A DNA stretch of 64,000 nucleotides, taken from assembly GCA_031283155.1 (NCBI GenBank), contig JAITCI010000003.1:1-64000 (forward strand), written 5' to 3'. The position numbers were made by a program, and so were the translations under genes. The notes under the pieces are model-generated. The model saw only the letters and a program-made list of their open reading frames with translations, was not told where the DNA came from and searched no databases. Shown here piece after piece: positions 19,590 to 29,166 of this stretch; the first letter of the stretch is position 1; each line of letters begins with the position of its first letter. The DNA is from Spirochaetota bacterium (GTDB lineage Bacteria > Spirochaetota > JAGLSM01 > JAKPMW01).

Positions 19590-21014
19590 ATGACGCCTTT
19601 CCTGGCGGGGATCAAGGCGTCGGTTTCGGGCATACGCGGTATCGTTGGCGAGAGCCTTACCCCGCCGGTCGTTATGCGCGCTGTCATGGCTTATGCCCAA
19701 TGGCTCGCGGCGTCGGGGGCGGTCGGTAAGCCGCAAGTGGCGATTGGCCGCGATACGCGATCCAGCGGCGCCTGTATTCAGGGGCTGGCCGCAAGCCTGT
19801 TGCTCGCCTGCGGGATCGACGTTATCGACCTGGGCGTTGTACCCACACCCACCCTGCTCCTGTATGTGCGGCGGAAAGCGCTTGATGGCGGCATTCTGAT
19901 CACCGCGAGCCATAATCCCATCCAGTGGAACGCGCTCAAGCTCGTGAAGCGCGGCGGGCAATTTCTGAACGAAGAGGATTTCGCGAGTGTCGCGCGCAAT
20001 ATGGCCGACGAAACGCCGCTTTATAAACCCGCGCATCTCCTCGGAAAAATAACTTCCGATGATACCGCCTGCGCCTTGCACGTGGAGACTTTCGCGCGCA
20101 CCCTGCCGCTGGACGCCATCCGGCTCCGCAAATTCAGGGTCGCGATTGATCCGGGCAACGGGGCAGGGGCGGTCATGGACGCGCTCTTTCTGAACCGGCT
20201 CGGCTGCAGCATCCATACGGTGCATGGCGCGATCACCGGCGATTTTGAGCGCCCGCCTGAGCCGAAACCGGAGGCGCTGGGCGCGCTCTCCGCATTGGTC
20301 GTGCGCGAAAAATGCGCGGTCGGGTTTGCGCAGGATCCCGACGCGGATCGCCTGGTATTGGTTGACGAAAATGGAACCGCGCTCTCGGAGGAAATGACGC
20401 TCGCGCTCTCGGCCTGGGCGTATTACCTGCCCAGCCGCAGCAAAAAGCAGGAGGGCGCGTCCGGCGATATAGTGGTGAATGTTTCCACCTCGCGCCTGGC
20501 GATGGACGTCGCGCGGCATTTCGGGAAGGTGTGCCATCTTGCGAAAGTAGGGGAAGCGAATGTGCTTGCCGCGATGACCCGGCATAACGCCGGATTCGGC
20601 GGCGAGGGCAATGGCGGCGTCATATATCCGCTTATCAATCCCTGCCGCGATTCCTTTGCGGGTATGTATTGCATTCTGAAGCTCATGACGTATTTGCGCG
20701 AGCCGCTCTCCCGCATTGTGGAGAGATTACATACAGATATCGCGCCGCGCTATACGATGCTGAAGGAAAAAACGGAATTCGCCGGGGATCTCGAGCGCGC
20801 GTATGCCGGACTCCGTAAAGGCTGCGCAGCGCGCGGTACGGTCTGGACTGAAAATTTGCTGGACGGATTCAGGATGGATTTCGCGGACGGCTGGCTCCAT
20901 ATCCGCGAGTCCAATACCGAGCCTGCGGTACGCATCATCGCGGAGGCAAATGACGCGCAAACGGCGCGGGATCTCATGGCGATGATGCGGGCGGCTCTCG
21001 CTGATGGCGTCTGA
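19590..21014 (+). CDS. Phosphoglucosamine/phosphohexomutase family protein
   Basis: SGIRGIVGE; ITASHNPIQWNALKL; QDPDADRL; ESNTEPAVRII. Confidence 0.88.
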   Translation: MTPFLAGIKASVSGIRGIVGESLTPPVVMRAVMAYAQWLAASGAVGKPQVAIGRDTRSSGACIQGLAASLLLACGIDVIDLGVVPTPTLLLYVRRKALDGGILITASHNPIQWNALKLVKRGGQFLNEEDFASVARNMADETPLYKPAHLLGKITSDDTACALHVETFARTLPLDAIRLRKFRVAIDPGNGAGAVMDALFLNRLGCSIHTVHGAITGDFERPPEPKPEALGALSALVVREKCAVGFAQDPDADRLVLVDENGTALSEEMTLALSAWAYYLPSRSKKQEGASGDIVVNVSTSRLAMDVARHFGKVCHLAKVGEANVLAAMTRHNAGFGGEGNGGVIYPLINPCRDSFAGMYCILKLMTYLREPLSRIVERLHTDIAPRYTMLKEKTEFAGDLERAYAGLRKGCAARGTVWTENLLDGFRMDFADGWLHIRESNTEPAVRIIAEANDAQTARDLMAMMRAALADGV

Positions 21015-21050
21015 TTATATTTGGATAACCGGGCTTAAGGAGGAATAGAT

Positions 21051-21509
21051 ATGCGAATGCGCATTGCGCTTGCGAGTGATCACGCGGGGGTGCGGCTCAA
21101 GGAAGAACTCGCCCGCTTTCTCGCCAACAGCGGATATGAAATAGAGGATATGGGGCCGCATACCGAGGAGTCGGTCGATTATCCCGATACGATAGCGCCG
21201 GCCGCCCGCGCGGTTGCCGGAGGCAAGGCCGACCGCGCCGTTATCATCTGCGGCTCGGGGATAGGCGCTTCGATAGTCGCCAACAAGATTCGCGGTATCC
21301 GCTGCGTACTCTGCCAGGACGCCTTCGACGCCGAATATTCGCGCCTGCATAACGACGCCAATGTGATCGCCTTCGGCGCGCGCAAACTTGGGATTGAAAA
21401 AGCAACGGAATGTCTCGTGAAATGGCTCTCCACGCCGTTTGAGGGCGGGCGGCACGCGCAGCGCGTCGCGAAAATCACAAAGATCGAGGATGAAGAGGCC
21501 GCAAGGTAA
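21051..21509 (+). CDS. rpiB: Ribose-5-phosphate isomerase B
   Basis: IALASDHAGVRLKEEL; YPDTIAPAARAV; ICGSGIGASIVANKI; HNDANVIAFGAR. Confidence 0.94.
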   Translation: MRMRIALASDHAGVRLKEELARFLANSGYEIEDMGPHTEESVDYPDTIAPAARAVAGGKADRAVIICGSGIGASIVANKIRGIRCVLCQDAFDAEYSRLHNDANVIAFGARKLGIEKATECLVKWLSTPFEGGRHAQRVAKITKIEDEEAAR

Positions 21510-21539
21510 GGCGGGTTCATCCGTTGCCCCGCGCCGGTC

Positions 21540-21601
21540 GCAACATCCTGTTGCACCCGCAGGGGGCATAAACGCGCGGGGTGCTTGCATTGTGCAAGCA
21601 C
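21540..21601. repeat. Two hairpins downstream of rpiB
   Basis: GCAACA-TCC-TGTTGC (21540-21554); GTGCTTGCA-TTG-TGCAAGCAC (21581-21601). Confidence 0.85.
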
Positions 21602-21645
21602 GAATGAAAGATTAAAAAATTTTGAGGGTAAGGACGACTATCTTG

Positions 21646-23229
21646 TCATGTCCGGGCGATCAAGTTGTATGAGCGGGAAAATAAATCGGGCTGACGTGAG
21701 GATAACGCAGAGCGGTAATTTTCAAAATCCGCCGGGGATAATACTGCGTCAGGGAAAGTGGATCGAATAAAATTATGTATATGCGCAAAACCAACACAGT
21801 CCGCCAGCTTTTCCAAATCAATTCTTTGCAGTATTTCTTTGGTATAGGGGCGTTTGGAATCCAAAAACGCGATTGACTTGAGAAAATCCAGACATTCAGA
21901 GCTATTCAGCAGCGAAAGCGTGATGAGAGCGTCGCAAAACTTCTCAAAAGCAAGAAAATAGCATGTATCATCCATCATCATCGGATATTCTCCCCAAATA
22001 AGCGCAAAAAAGGGTTCCTTGTAGAATCCAGAAACACCTACCTTATATTTGGCAAAGGAGTAATCGCCTATTCCAAAAATGGAATATTTCGGGGCGCTTT
22101 TATAAATGGCTGATCGGCGGGCGGCAAAATGGTGTTCATGCCTTTGCAGATATTCCCAAATGTCCGGATCCTGAAATTGAATTTGCGCAGTATCGTCATG
22201 TACACGGCGCTGCGGAACAATAACAAATTTATGCGTTTGGATAATAGAGTACGATTTCAAGTCAGAACTTTTCACCAATGGAAAAACGTACCGCCCGGGC
22301 TGAAATTTTAATACTTCACCCAGACCATTCTGAAAAAGCATGGAATCGATTGTTTGCAGCTCCATTACTTTGGAACAGTCATGTTTTACGCCCTGACGCC
22401 ATTCATACTGGCACTTGCCGTCAATATTGGCGTGTAACCCATAATACTGCGTATCAGAATAAAAAGCGTCATCACACCATCCAAATTCTTTTTGTTTTTC
22501 GCTGGTATAAAAATCATAAACAGAACACGTTTTAGTTTTTGGATACCCCAAACGCACCACAAGCAAACCAGCGTCGCAATTAACTCCAAAAATTTCGTTT
22601 GCGTTAAAAATAAATAAGTCCATTGAAGCCATAGGGAAAGCATATTTACGTATTTCCTGAATGATGTTTTTTGCGACAATGGTTTTGCAAAGCATTGCCA
22701 AAGTACAGTTGTAATCAGAGAAATCATTCAGGAGTTTGAGAATAATATTTTCAGCTATATCAAAGTTTCCCTTTCCGGTCATGGCAGCCAAACCGGCGTG
22801 CTTCTTGAAATTGCTCTTGGCGGGGATATTGGCGCTGCGTAAAGATGATAATTGAGCGCTTGTTACCCATGGGGGATTCCCGATTATCAAAAGAGATTCT
22901 TCTGCGGAAATATTTTTTTTAATATCCCCGAAATCAAAATTAAATACATCGGAATTAAATAATTTGACCTTTGTTGTATTTGCCAGCCGCAATGCCGCAT
23001 TGTAATAATCCTTGTTTATCTCAATACCATAAAGTGAATGTGCGCCGGGAAAGGCAATCAATGCCTCATGGATGAAATTTCCTGTACCAAAAGTAGGTTC
23101 AAGAATGACGTCAACAGGCAGTTTATAAAAATGTGCCAGCTTCCCGCAAACGGCTTTTGCGAAATTTGCAGGCGTCTGATAATCGCCGTATTCCATGATG
23201 CTTTTTGTATTTCTATCTGGCAATATCAT
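21646..23229 (-). CDS. N6-adenine DNA methyltransferase of a type II-like R-M system
   Basis: EPTFGTGNF (motif I) then LLIIGNPPWV (motif IV); internal start MEYGDYQTP at 23196 also possible. Confidence 0.85.
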   Translation of the reverse strand: MILPDRNTKSIMEYGDYQTPANFAKAVCGKLAHFYKLPVDVILEPTFGTGNFIHEALIAFPGAHSLYGIEINKDYYNAALRLANTTKVKLFNSDVFNFDFGDIKKNISAEESLLIIGNPPWVTSAQLSSLRSANIPAKSNFKKHAGLAAMTGKGNFDIAENIILKLLNDFSDYNCTLAMLCKTIVAKNIIQEIRKYAFPMASMDLFIFNANEIFGVNCDAGLLVVRLGYPKTKTCSVYDFYTSEKQKEFGWCDDAFYSDTQYYGLHANIDGKCQYEWRQGVKHDCSKVMELQTIDSMLFQNGLGEVLKFQPGRYVFPLVKSSDLKSYSIIQTHKFVIVPQRRVHDDTAQIQFQDPDIWEYLQRHEHHFAARRSAIYKSAPKYSIFGIGDYSFAKYKVGVSGFYKEPFFALIWGEYPMMMDDTCYFLAFEKFCDALITLSLLNSSECLDFLKSIAFLDSKRPYTKEILQRIDLEKLADCVGFAHIHNFIRSTFPDAVLSPADFENYRSALSSRQPDLFSRSYNLIART

Positions 23230-23875
23230 GATTGATAACTCCGGAAACGCTATTGGACAAGGATATAACCCGTTGGTATTGCAGCCGCCATTGAAGCGCG
23301 TTGGATATGGTTAAATATCCCTGCGGGACGCCTTTTTGCAGAACTTCGTCAGCCAGTAAACCAAGCGTGATCTCGTCTCCGGGGATACATCTGTCTGCGA
23401 AGTAGGAAAGAATATCTTCTTTATTGCCGCCGTCTTTCAATATTTCCTGAATTCGTTTCGTCGTTGTAAAATCCGCCGTCCTTGACTTATCCACAAATGT
23501 ACAATTAAGAAAACGAAGGTAGCTGCTCTCTCTTGTATCCTCTTTATCATAAACCAGAACGAGCAAATTGTAACCCAAACCGAATATTTTCTGATGCGAA
23601 GACTTATATGGACAAGATGATTGAGGCTGTTTTATGGAGGTTACTTTTATATCTGTATTTATATCCTCAGACGGTAAATCAATACCCGATGCGCTGCTGC
23701 CGGGAGAAACATCAAAACGCTCTCTCAAATAATTTTTCAATCTGTGTTCAACAAAAGTCCCCACTGCTTTTCCGTCTGTAACGCCGATAAGCTGCGGAAA
23801 ATTTATTTTACTCTCAGTAATGCAGAATGCCTTTGCTGCGGCAAAAAGTTTTTTATGGGTAAGATTTTTTTTCAT
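23213..23875 (-). CDS. Putative type II restriction endonuclease (PD-(D/E)XK-like)
   Basis: SGIDLPSEDINTDIKVTS active-site-like motif; directly upstream of the methyltransferase. Confidence 0.7.
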   Translation of the reverse strand: MKKNLTHKKLFAAAKAFCITESKINFPQLIGVTDGKAVGTFVEHRLKNYLRERFDVSPGSSASGIDLPSEDINTDIKVTSIKQPQSSCPYKSSHQKIFGLGYNLLVLVYDKEDTRESSYLRFLNCTFVDKSRTADFTTTKRIQEILKDGGNKEDILSYFADRCIPGDEITLGLLADEVLQKGVPQGYLTISNALQWRLQYQRVISLSNSVSGVINHDIAR

Positions 23876-23906
23876 TGAAGAGCAACTCTCGCTTTTGAAT
23901 AATGAC

Positions 23907-24304
23907 TCAGGTATTCATTGTACATCCTGTGTCGGCAATAACGATAAATATAAGCACCGCTTCGTATTGGTCAAAGGTGCAATAAAAGATGCGTTCCGCG
24001 CCCGCCGGGTCGCTGGCATTCGGTTTAACGCGCGTGTCATATACCGCGAACTCCCTGAAATTGGTGGCAATCGAGAGCGCGAGCCCAGCGGTGTAGGCGT
24101 AACGGCGGAGTTGGTAGGCGGATTTGGCGGACTCCCTGATATATATGGGCGGCTTTTTGGCCTCCACAAAAATTTGCGCGCGCCGCCAATACGAAAGCTG
24201 TAGTCCGAGCCGATGCGGACTTTATCCTTGCGCACCACCTCGCGGTAGCTCTCCGCAAAACCCTGATCGTTGGCTATATCCCAGCCCTTTGGCCACGAAT
24301 CACA
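23907..24304 (-). pseudogene. Frameshifted N-terminal remnant of an Eco57I/type IIG-like R-M protein
   Basis: GWDIANDQGFAESYREVVRKDKVRIGSDYSFRIGGARKF then, after a -1 frameshift in a T5 run, VEAKKPPIYIRESAKSAYQLRRYAYTAGLALSIATNFREFAVYDTRVKPNASD. Confidence 0.75.
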
Positions 24305-24475
24305 CGAAAGGAAAGATCGAATAAAAGATTAAAAAGGCAAAAACAATGATTGGGGTAAATACAAACCAAAACTACCATATCGGTGGAACTGCAACCTCCA
24401 TCGGGATGTCAACATTTTCGTCTTTTTGGTCTTATTCGATCTTTTATTCACTTACACGATGTAAGCGTCCCGCGC

Positions 24476-24490
24476 GCAACAGGATGTTGC
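24476..24490. repeat. GGA-loop hairpin
   Basis: GCAACA-GGA-TGTTGC. Confidence 0.85.
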
Positions 24491-24697
24491 AACTGACGCG
24501 GGGCGTGAATTTCGTGGCTCAAATGTTTTTGGTCTTTTTTCTGCACCGGCGGGACGATTTTTTGGAGGCAAGGCTCTTCGGTTGAATAGAAGAACGGAAG
24601 AACATTATTTATAAAATACCGGCATTTTCGATATATCTCTGTATGCGGTATATGTTCCCTCGCAAAAACGCGCGGCATCCTTGCCACTGCTCGGGAC

Positions 24698-24712
24698 GCA
24701 ACATCCTGTTGC
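24698..24712. repeat. TCC/GGA-loop hairpin
   Basis: GCAACA-TCC-TGTTGC. Confidence 0.85.
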
Positions 24713-24754
24713 AGCCCAAAGAAAAAAAGAAAAAAAATATGCGCTCGCGCAGCC

Positions 24755-26221
24755 TCAGGCCCGGCCATACACGTCGTCAAACCGGATGATGTCGTCCTCG
24801 CCGACGTAGCTTCCGTTCTGCACCTCGATGATCTCAAGCGGAATATCTTCGGGATTCGCGAGCCTGTGCCGTACGCCCGCCGGAACGAAGGCGCTCATAT
24901 TTGTTGTAAGAATTTGCCGCTCGCCGCCGATGGTCACCTCGGCGGTACCCGCGATCACCACCCAATGCTCGCTGCGCTTCTCGTGCATTTGCAGGCTAAG
25001 ATGCCCCTTTGGATTGACGACTATGTGCTTGATCTTGTAATGATTTGCGGAATGTTTGCCGGTATATTGGTTTCCTTCTTTCAGGATCGTAAAGCTCCCC
25101 CAGGGGCGGTGCGTGGTTGCGGGCGTTTCGGTCAGCGCGGGATGCGCCGCGGCAAGCCGGCAGGTTAAATCCTTCACGCGCTGCGCCTCGCTGCGCGGAC
25201 ACACCAGAAGCGCGTCACTTGTATCGACGACGGCGAGATCGCGCACACCCAAAAGCGTGATGAGCCTGTTTTCCGCGAGCGCGAGGCAGCCCGAACTGTC
25301 CATGCAGGCCGCGCTTCCCTGCACCGCGTTTCCGGCGGCGTCATGCGGGATGGCCTGGTACACGGATTCCCATGAGCCGATATCGCTCCACGTGATATCA
25401 AGCGGGACGCACAGGATGTTCTCCGCCTTTTCCATGATCGCGTAATCAATGGAGAGCCGCGGGAGGTCGGCATAAAATTTGATTATGGTTTTATAATCTG
25501 TTCCAAGGGCTTTCGCTATTTCCGGGCAGTGTCGCGCAAAGGCGCTCATGAGCGAGCCGACGGAAAACAGAAACATCCCGCTGTTCCAGAGAAATTGTTT
25601 ATTTGTGCCCGAATGGGTACTTGTGCCCGAATGGGTACAAGCAACAAAGCGCTCGGCGGTTGCGCGGTCGGGCTTTTCGCGGAAGGAGCGCACCCCAAGC
25701 GGCGCATCCGGTTTGTGCGCAGAGGGCGCGTTAATCTCAATATAGCCGTAGCCCGTTTCCGCTCTGTCCGGCACAATCCCGAAGGTGATGATGTGGTCTT
25801 TTGCCCAGGGCGACGCCTGGAATATTCGTTCCTGGAATATACTCTCGGGATGGATGATGTGATCGGAGGGCGAAAAAAACAGGAGATCATCGTCCTGCGC
25901 ACCGCAGTCCAGGAGATAGCGCAGCGAGAGCGCGATAGCGGGCGCGGTGTTTCTGCCCTCGGGTTCGGGAATCAGGCGGTCGAAGTTTTTACTGAAAACC
26001 GCGCCGAGCTGATTGATGATGGTAAAACGGTGCTGCTCGTCGCTGACCACATACACCTGCTCTTCGCCCGAGAGAGCGGCGAGGCGGCGCGCGGTGGCCT
26101 GGATGAAACTCTCCTCGCCGAAGAGCCGCATGAACTGCTTGGGCGCGGAGGTTCGCGAGCGCGGCCAGAGCCGTGTCCCGCTCCCGCCGGCCATGATGAC
26201 GCTGATGATTTTTGGTTTCAT
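24755..26221 (-). CDS. manC: Mannose-1-phosphate guanylyltransferase/mannose-6-phosphate isomerase
   Basis: VIMAGGSGTRLWPRSR; C-terminal cupin HRPWGSFTIL...PKGHLSLQMHEKRSEHWVV. Confidence 0.92.
   Translation of the reverse strand: MKPKIISVIMAGGSGTRLWPRSRTSAPKQFMRLFGEESFIQATARRLAALSGEEQVYVVSDEQHRFTIINQLGAVFSKNFDRLIPEPEGRNTAPAIALSLRYLLDCGAQDDDLLFFSPSDHIIHPESIFQERIFQASPWAKDHIITFGIVPDRAETGYGYIEINAPSAHKPDAPLGVRSFREKPDRATAERFVACTHSGTSTHSGTNKQFLWNSGMFLFSVGSLMSAFARHCPEIAKALGTDYKTIIKFYADLPRLSIDYAIMEKAENILCVPLDITWSDIGSWESVYQAIPHDAAGNAVQGSAACMDSSGCLALAENRLITLLGVRDLAVVDTSDALLVCPRSEAQRVKDLTCRLAAAHPALTETPATTHRPWGSFTILKEGNQYTGKHSANHYKIKHIVVNPKGHLSLQMHEKRSEHWVVIAGTAEVTIGGERQILTTNMSAFVPAGVRHRLANPEDIPLEIIEVQNGSYVGEDDIIRFDDVYGRA
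25603..25638. repeat. Perfect 18-bp tandem duplication inside manC
   Basis: TTGTGCCCGAATGGGTAC x2; encodes THSGTS-THSGTN. Confidence 0.95.
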
Positions 26222-26431
26222 GCCCCGAAAGATAGGGAAAAATGAACGAGCGGGGAATACGGACACAAGCGCGAGGGGATACATACTGCGATCACATTTG
26301 CTGTACCACAGCCATATTTCCCGTCAGCGCCTCACGCCGCTGCCATATTCTCGCGGCTGGATTTTCTTTTGAGGCGTCACGCTATCTGAGTATTTTTGAA
26401 TACAAGAGACGCGGACAAGGAGAGGGATCCC

Positions 26432-28099
26432 ATGAACGATCTGTGTTCCAATCTGCAAAAAGAACGATACGCCTATATGCCCAAACTTCCGGAAAACATA
26501 GCCGCTGATTTTCAGGATATTCTGGCGGAATACGGCGAACCCACGGAAGCCATAGCCGATCAGGGCGAACTGAAAAAGATATTCCCCCATACCTACGGGA
26601 AGCCTGTCGCGCGCTTTCTGCGCCGGAAGGGGAAGGGGTCGATCAAAAGCGGAGTTCTGAATGTCGGCGTCATTCTCTCCGGCGGGCAGGCACCGGGCGG
26701 ACACAACGTGATTGCGGGACTCTTCGATGGATTAAAAAAAATTCATTCCGAGTCCAAACTCATCGGCTTTTTGGGCGGTCCCTCGGGAATACTCAAAAAC
26801 AATTTTACCGGGATTACCGAAGAGTTCCTTGCCCCCTATCGCAATACCGGCGGGTTTGATATCATCGCGTCGGGACGCACCAAGCTGGAAACCGAAGAGC
26901 AATTCGCGGAATGTGCCCGCGTACTGGAATCGCATTCCATAAACGCGCTGGTGGTGATCGGCGGAGACGACTCCAATACCAATGCTGCCCTGCTTGCGGA
27001 ATATTTATTACGCGAAAAACACGCCATACAGGTCATAGGTGTTCCGAAAACCATCGACGGCGATCTGAAAAACCGCGAAGTGGAGATCTCGTTCGGCTTT
27101 GACACCGCTTGCAAGGTCTACAGCGAACTGATTGGCAACATAGCGCGCGACGCGAATTCCGCCAGAAAATACTGGCACTTCATCAAACTCATGGGGCGCA
27201 GCGCGAGCCACATCGCGCTGGAATGCGCATTGCAGACCCAGCCCAATATCTGCCTGATCGGCGAAGAGGTTGAAAGCAGGTGCCTGACGCTGCGCGACAT
27301 CACCGATCAGCTCTGCGACGTCATCTGCAAGCGATCAGAGGCCGGCGCGAATTTCGGGATCGCGCTGATTCCCGAGGGTCTGGTGGAATTTATCCCCGAG
27401 ATGCGCGCGCTGATCGCGGAGATTAACGAGATCCTCGCGGAAAACGCCAAATATTTCGCCACGCTCTCGGGGTTTGATGAGCAGAGCGAATTCATCAATC
27501 CCAGGCTCTCGCGCGACGCTTCCTGGACGTTTTCATCCCTGCCCTGGAGCATCCAGCGCCAGCTCCTGATGGATCGCGATCCTCACGGCAACGTACAGGT
27601 ATCGCGCATCGAAACCGAGCGCTTGCTGATTGATCTTGCAGAAAACAGGCTCCAGGAACTCGCAGTCAAAGGGAAGTTTAATGGCGCATTTACTCCGCAG
27701 AACCATTTCTTCGGGTATGAAGGCCGCTGCGCCGCTCCGAGCAATTTCGATGCGGATTATTGCTATGCCCTGGGCATAACCGCCGTACTCTTAATCAGCT
27801 CGGGACTGACGGGCTATATGGCAAACGTGCGCAATCTGCATAAGGGCACTTCCGGAATGATGGCCGGCGGTATTCCGCTTACCATGATGATGAATATCGA
27901 GCAGCGTCATGGCAAAAAAAAGCCGGTTATCAAAAAAGCGCTGGTGGATCTTGACGACAAGCCATTCAAAACCTTTAAGGCAAAGCGGGAGGAATGGGCG
28001 TCGGCAACCATGTACCGCCACCCGGGTCCGATTCAATACTTTGGTCCCGCAAGTCTGACCGAGGCGAGTACCATCACTTTGCAATTAGAGCAGGAGTAA
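26432..28099 (+). CDS. pfp: PPi-dependent 6-phosphofructokinase
   Basis: VILSGGQAPGGHNVI; VVIGGDDSNTNAALLAEY; GVPKTIDGDLKN. Confidence 0.93.
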   Translation: MNDLCSNLQKERYAYMPKLPENIAADFQDILAEYGEPTEAIADQGELKKIFPHTYGKPVARFLRRKGKGSIKSGVLNVGVILSGGQAPGGHNVIAGLFDGLKKIHSESKLIGFLGGPSGILKNNFTGITEEFLAPYRNTGGFDIIASGRTKLETEEQFAECARVLESHSINALVVIGGDDSNTNAALLAEYLLREKHAIQVIGVPKTIDGDLKNREVEISFGFDTACKVYSELIGNIARDANSARKYWHFIKLMGRSASHIALECALQTQPNICLIGEEVESRCLTLRDITDQLCDVICKRSEAGANFGIALIPEGLVEFIPEMRALIAEINEILAENAKYFATLSGFDEQSEFINPRLSRDASWTFSSLPWSIQRQLLMDRDPHGNVQVSRIETERLLIDLAENRLQELAVKGKFNGAFTPQNHFFGYEGRCAAPSNFDADYCYALGITAVLLISSGLTGYMANVRNLHKGTSGMMAGGIPLTMMMNIEQRHGKKKPVIKKALVDLDDKPFKTFKAKREEWASATMYRHPGPIQYFGPASLTEASTITLQLEQE

Positions 28100-28115
28100 C
28101 GCGGTGGCTGCACGT

Positions 28116-29078
28116 CTACAGATGTTCCAGGACAGGTCCGATGCTCCGGATCTTCTCGAGACGCTTCTCCACAAGGCGATGCCTGGGCAGGCGTGAGAGT
28201 TCGCTCAAATTACGCAGGATGGATTGCTTCAGGTTTTCCGCCATCGCAAGGGGATCCCGATGCGCGCCGCCCAGGGGTTCGGCAAGGACTTCATCCGCCA
28301 CTTTAAGGCGGCGGAGTTCCTTTGCGGTTATACCCAGCGCGTTCGCGGCCTCCTCAGCCTTCCCCGAGTCATGCCAGAGGATGGAGGCGCAGCCCTCCGG
28401 CGAAATAACCGAATAGATCGAATTTTCGAGCATGATAAAACGATCCGCAATGCCTATCGCAAGCGCGCCGCCCGATCCCCCCTCGCCAATAACAATCGAA
28501 ACAATGGGAGTGGCAAGCATCGCCATCTCGCGCAGATTGCGCGCTATGGCCTCGCCCTGTCCGCGCTCCTCTGCGTCCATCCCGGGATACGCGCCCGGGG
28601 TATCGATAATTGTTACCAATGGAAGGCGAAATTTCTCCGCGAGCTTCATTACGCGCAGAGCCTTGCGATACCCCTCGGGGCGCGGCATACCAAAATTGCG
28701 CGCTAAATTTTCTTTAACGTCGTTCCCCTTTTGCTGCCCTATCAGCGCCATCTGCACGCCGGCTATGGCCGCGAATCCCGTCACGATGGCTTTGTCGTCG
28801 CCGAAAAGCCTGTCGCCGTGCAGCTCCTCAAAATCGTCGCTCATCATACGCACATAGTCGAGAAAGTAGGGGCGCTGAGGGTGCCGCGCGACCTGTACGC
28901 GCTGCCAGGGGGTAAGCCGTGTATATATATCTCCCAGAAGCTGATCCCGCCGCGCGCGGAGTTTCGATAATTCGGCGGAAAAATCCACTCCATCGGCGGC
29001 AGGAAATGTGCCGAGTTCCTGGATGCGCTGCTCCATTTCAGCTACCTGTGCTTCAAAATCGCAATATTTAATATCCAT
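28116..29078 (-). CDS. accA: Acetyl-CoA carboxylase carboxyltransferase subunit alpha
   Basis: RPYFLDYVRMMSDDFEELHGDRLFGDD; IDTPGAYPGMDAEERGQGEAIARNL. Confidence 0.95.
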   Translation of the reverse strand: MDIKYCDFEAQVAEMEQRIQELGTFPAADGVDFSAELSKLRARRDQLLGDIYTRLTPWQRVQVARHPQRPYFLDYVRMMSDDFEELHGDRLFGDDKAIVTGFAAIAGVQMALIGQQKGNDVKENLARNFGMPRPEGYRKALRVMKLAEKFRLPLVTIIDTPGAYPGMDAEERGQGEAIARNLREMAMLATPIVSIVIGEGGSGGALAIGIADRFIMLENSIYSVISPEGCASILWHDSGKAEEAANALGITAKELRRLKVADEVLAEPLGGAHRDPLAMAENLKQSILRNLSELSRLPRHRLVEKRLEKIRSIGPVLEHL

Positions 29079-29166
29079 ACATCCTTCCGAAGGTATGCCG
29101 GAGACCCGTTGGTATACCAGGGCGCAAATTTGCGCATAGCCCGGTTTACCGGTCAAGGCATAAGTT

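Noticed and set aside
19464-20585. 373-aa minus-strand ORF
   Set aside because: Antisense to the phosphohexomutase gene; no recognisable domain.
24346-24585. 79-aa plus-strand ORF in the 24.3-24.7 kb gap
   Set aside because: Runs through a hairpin repeat and an inverted repeat; composition not convincingly protein-like.
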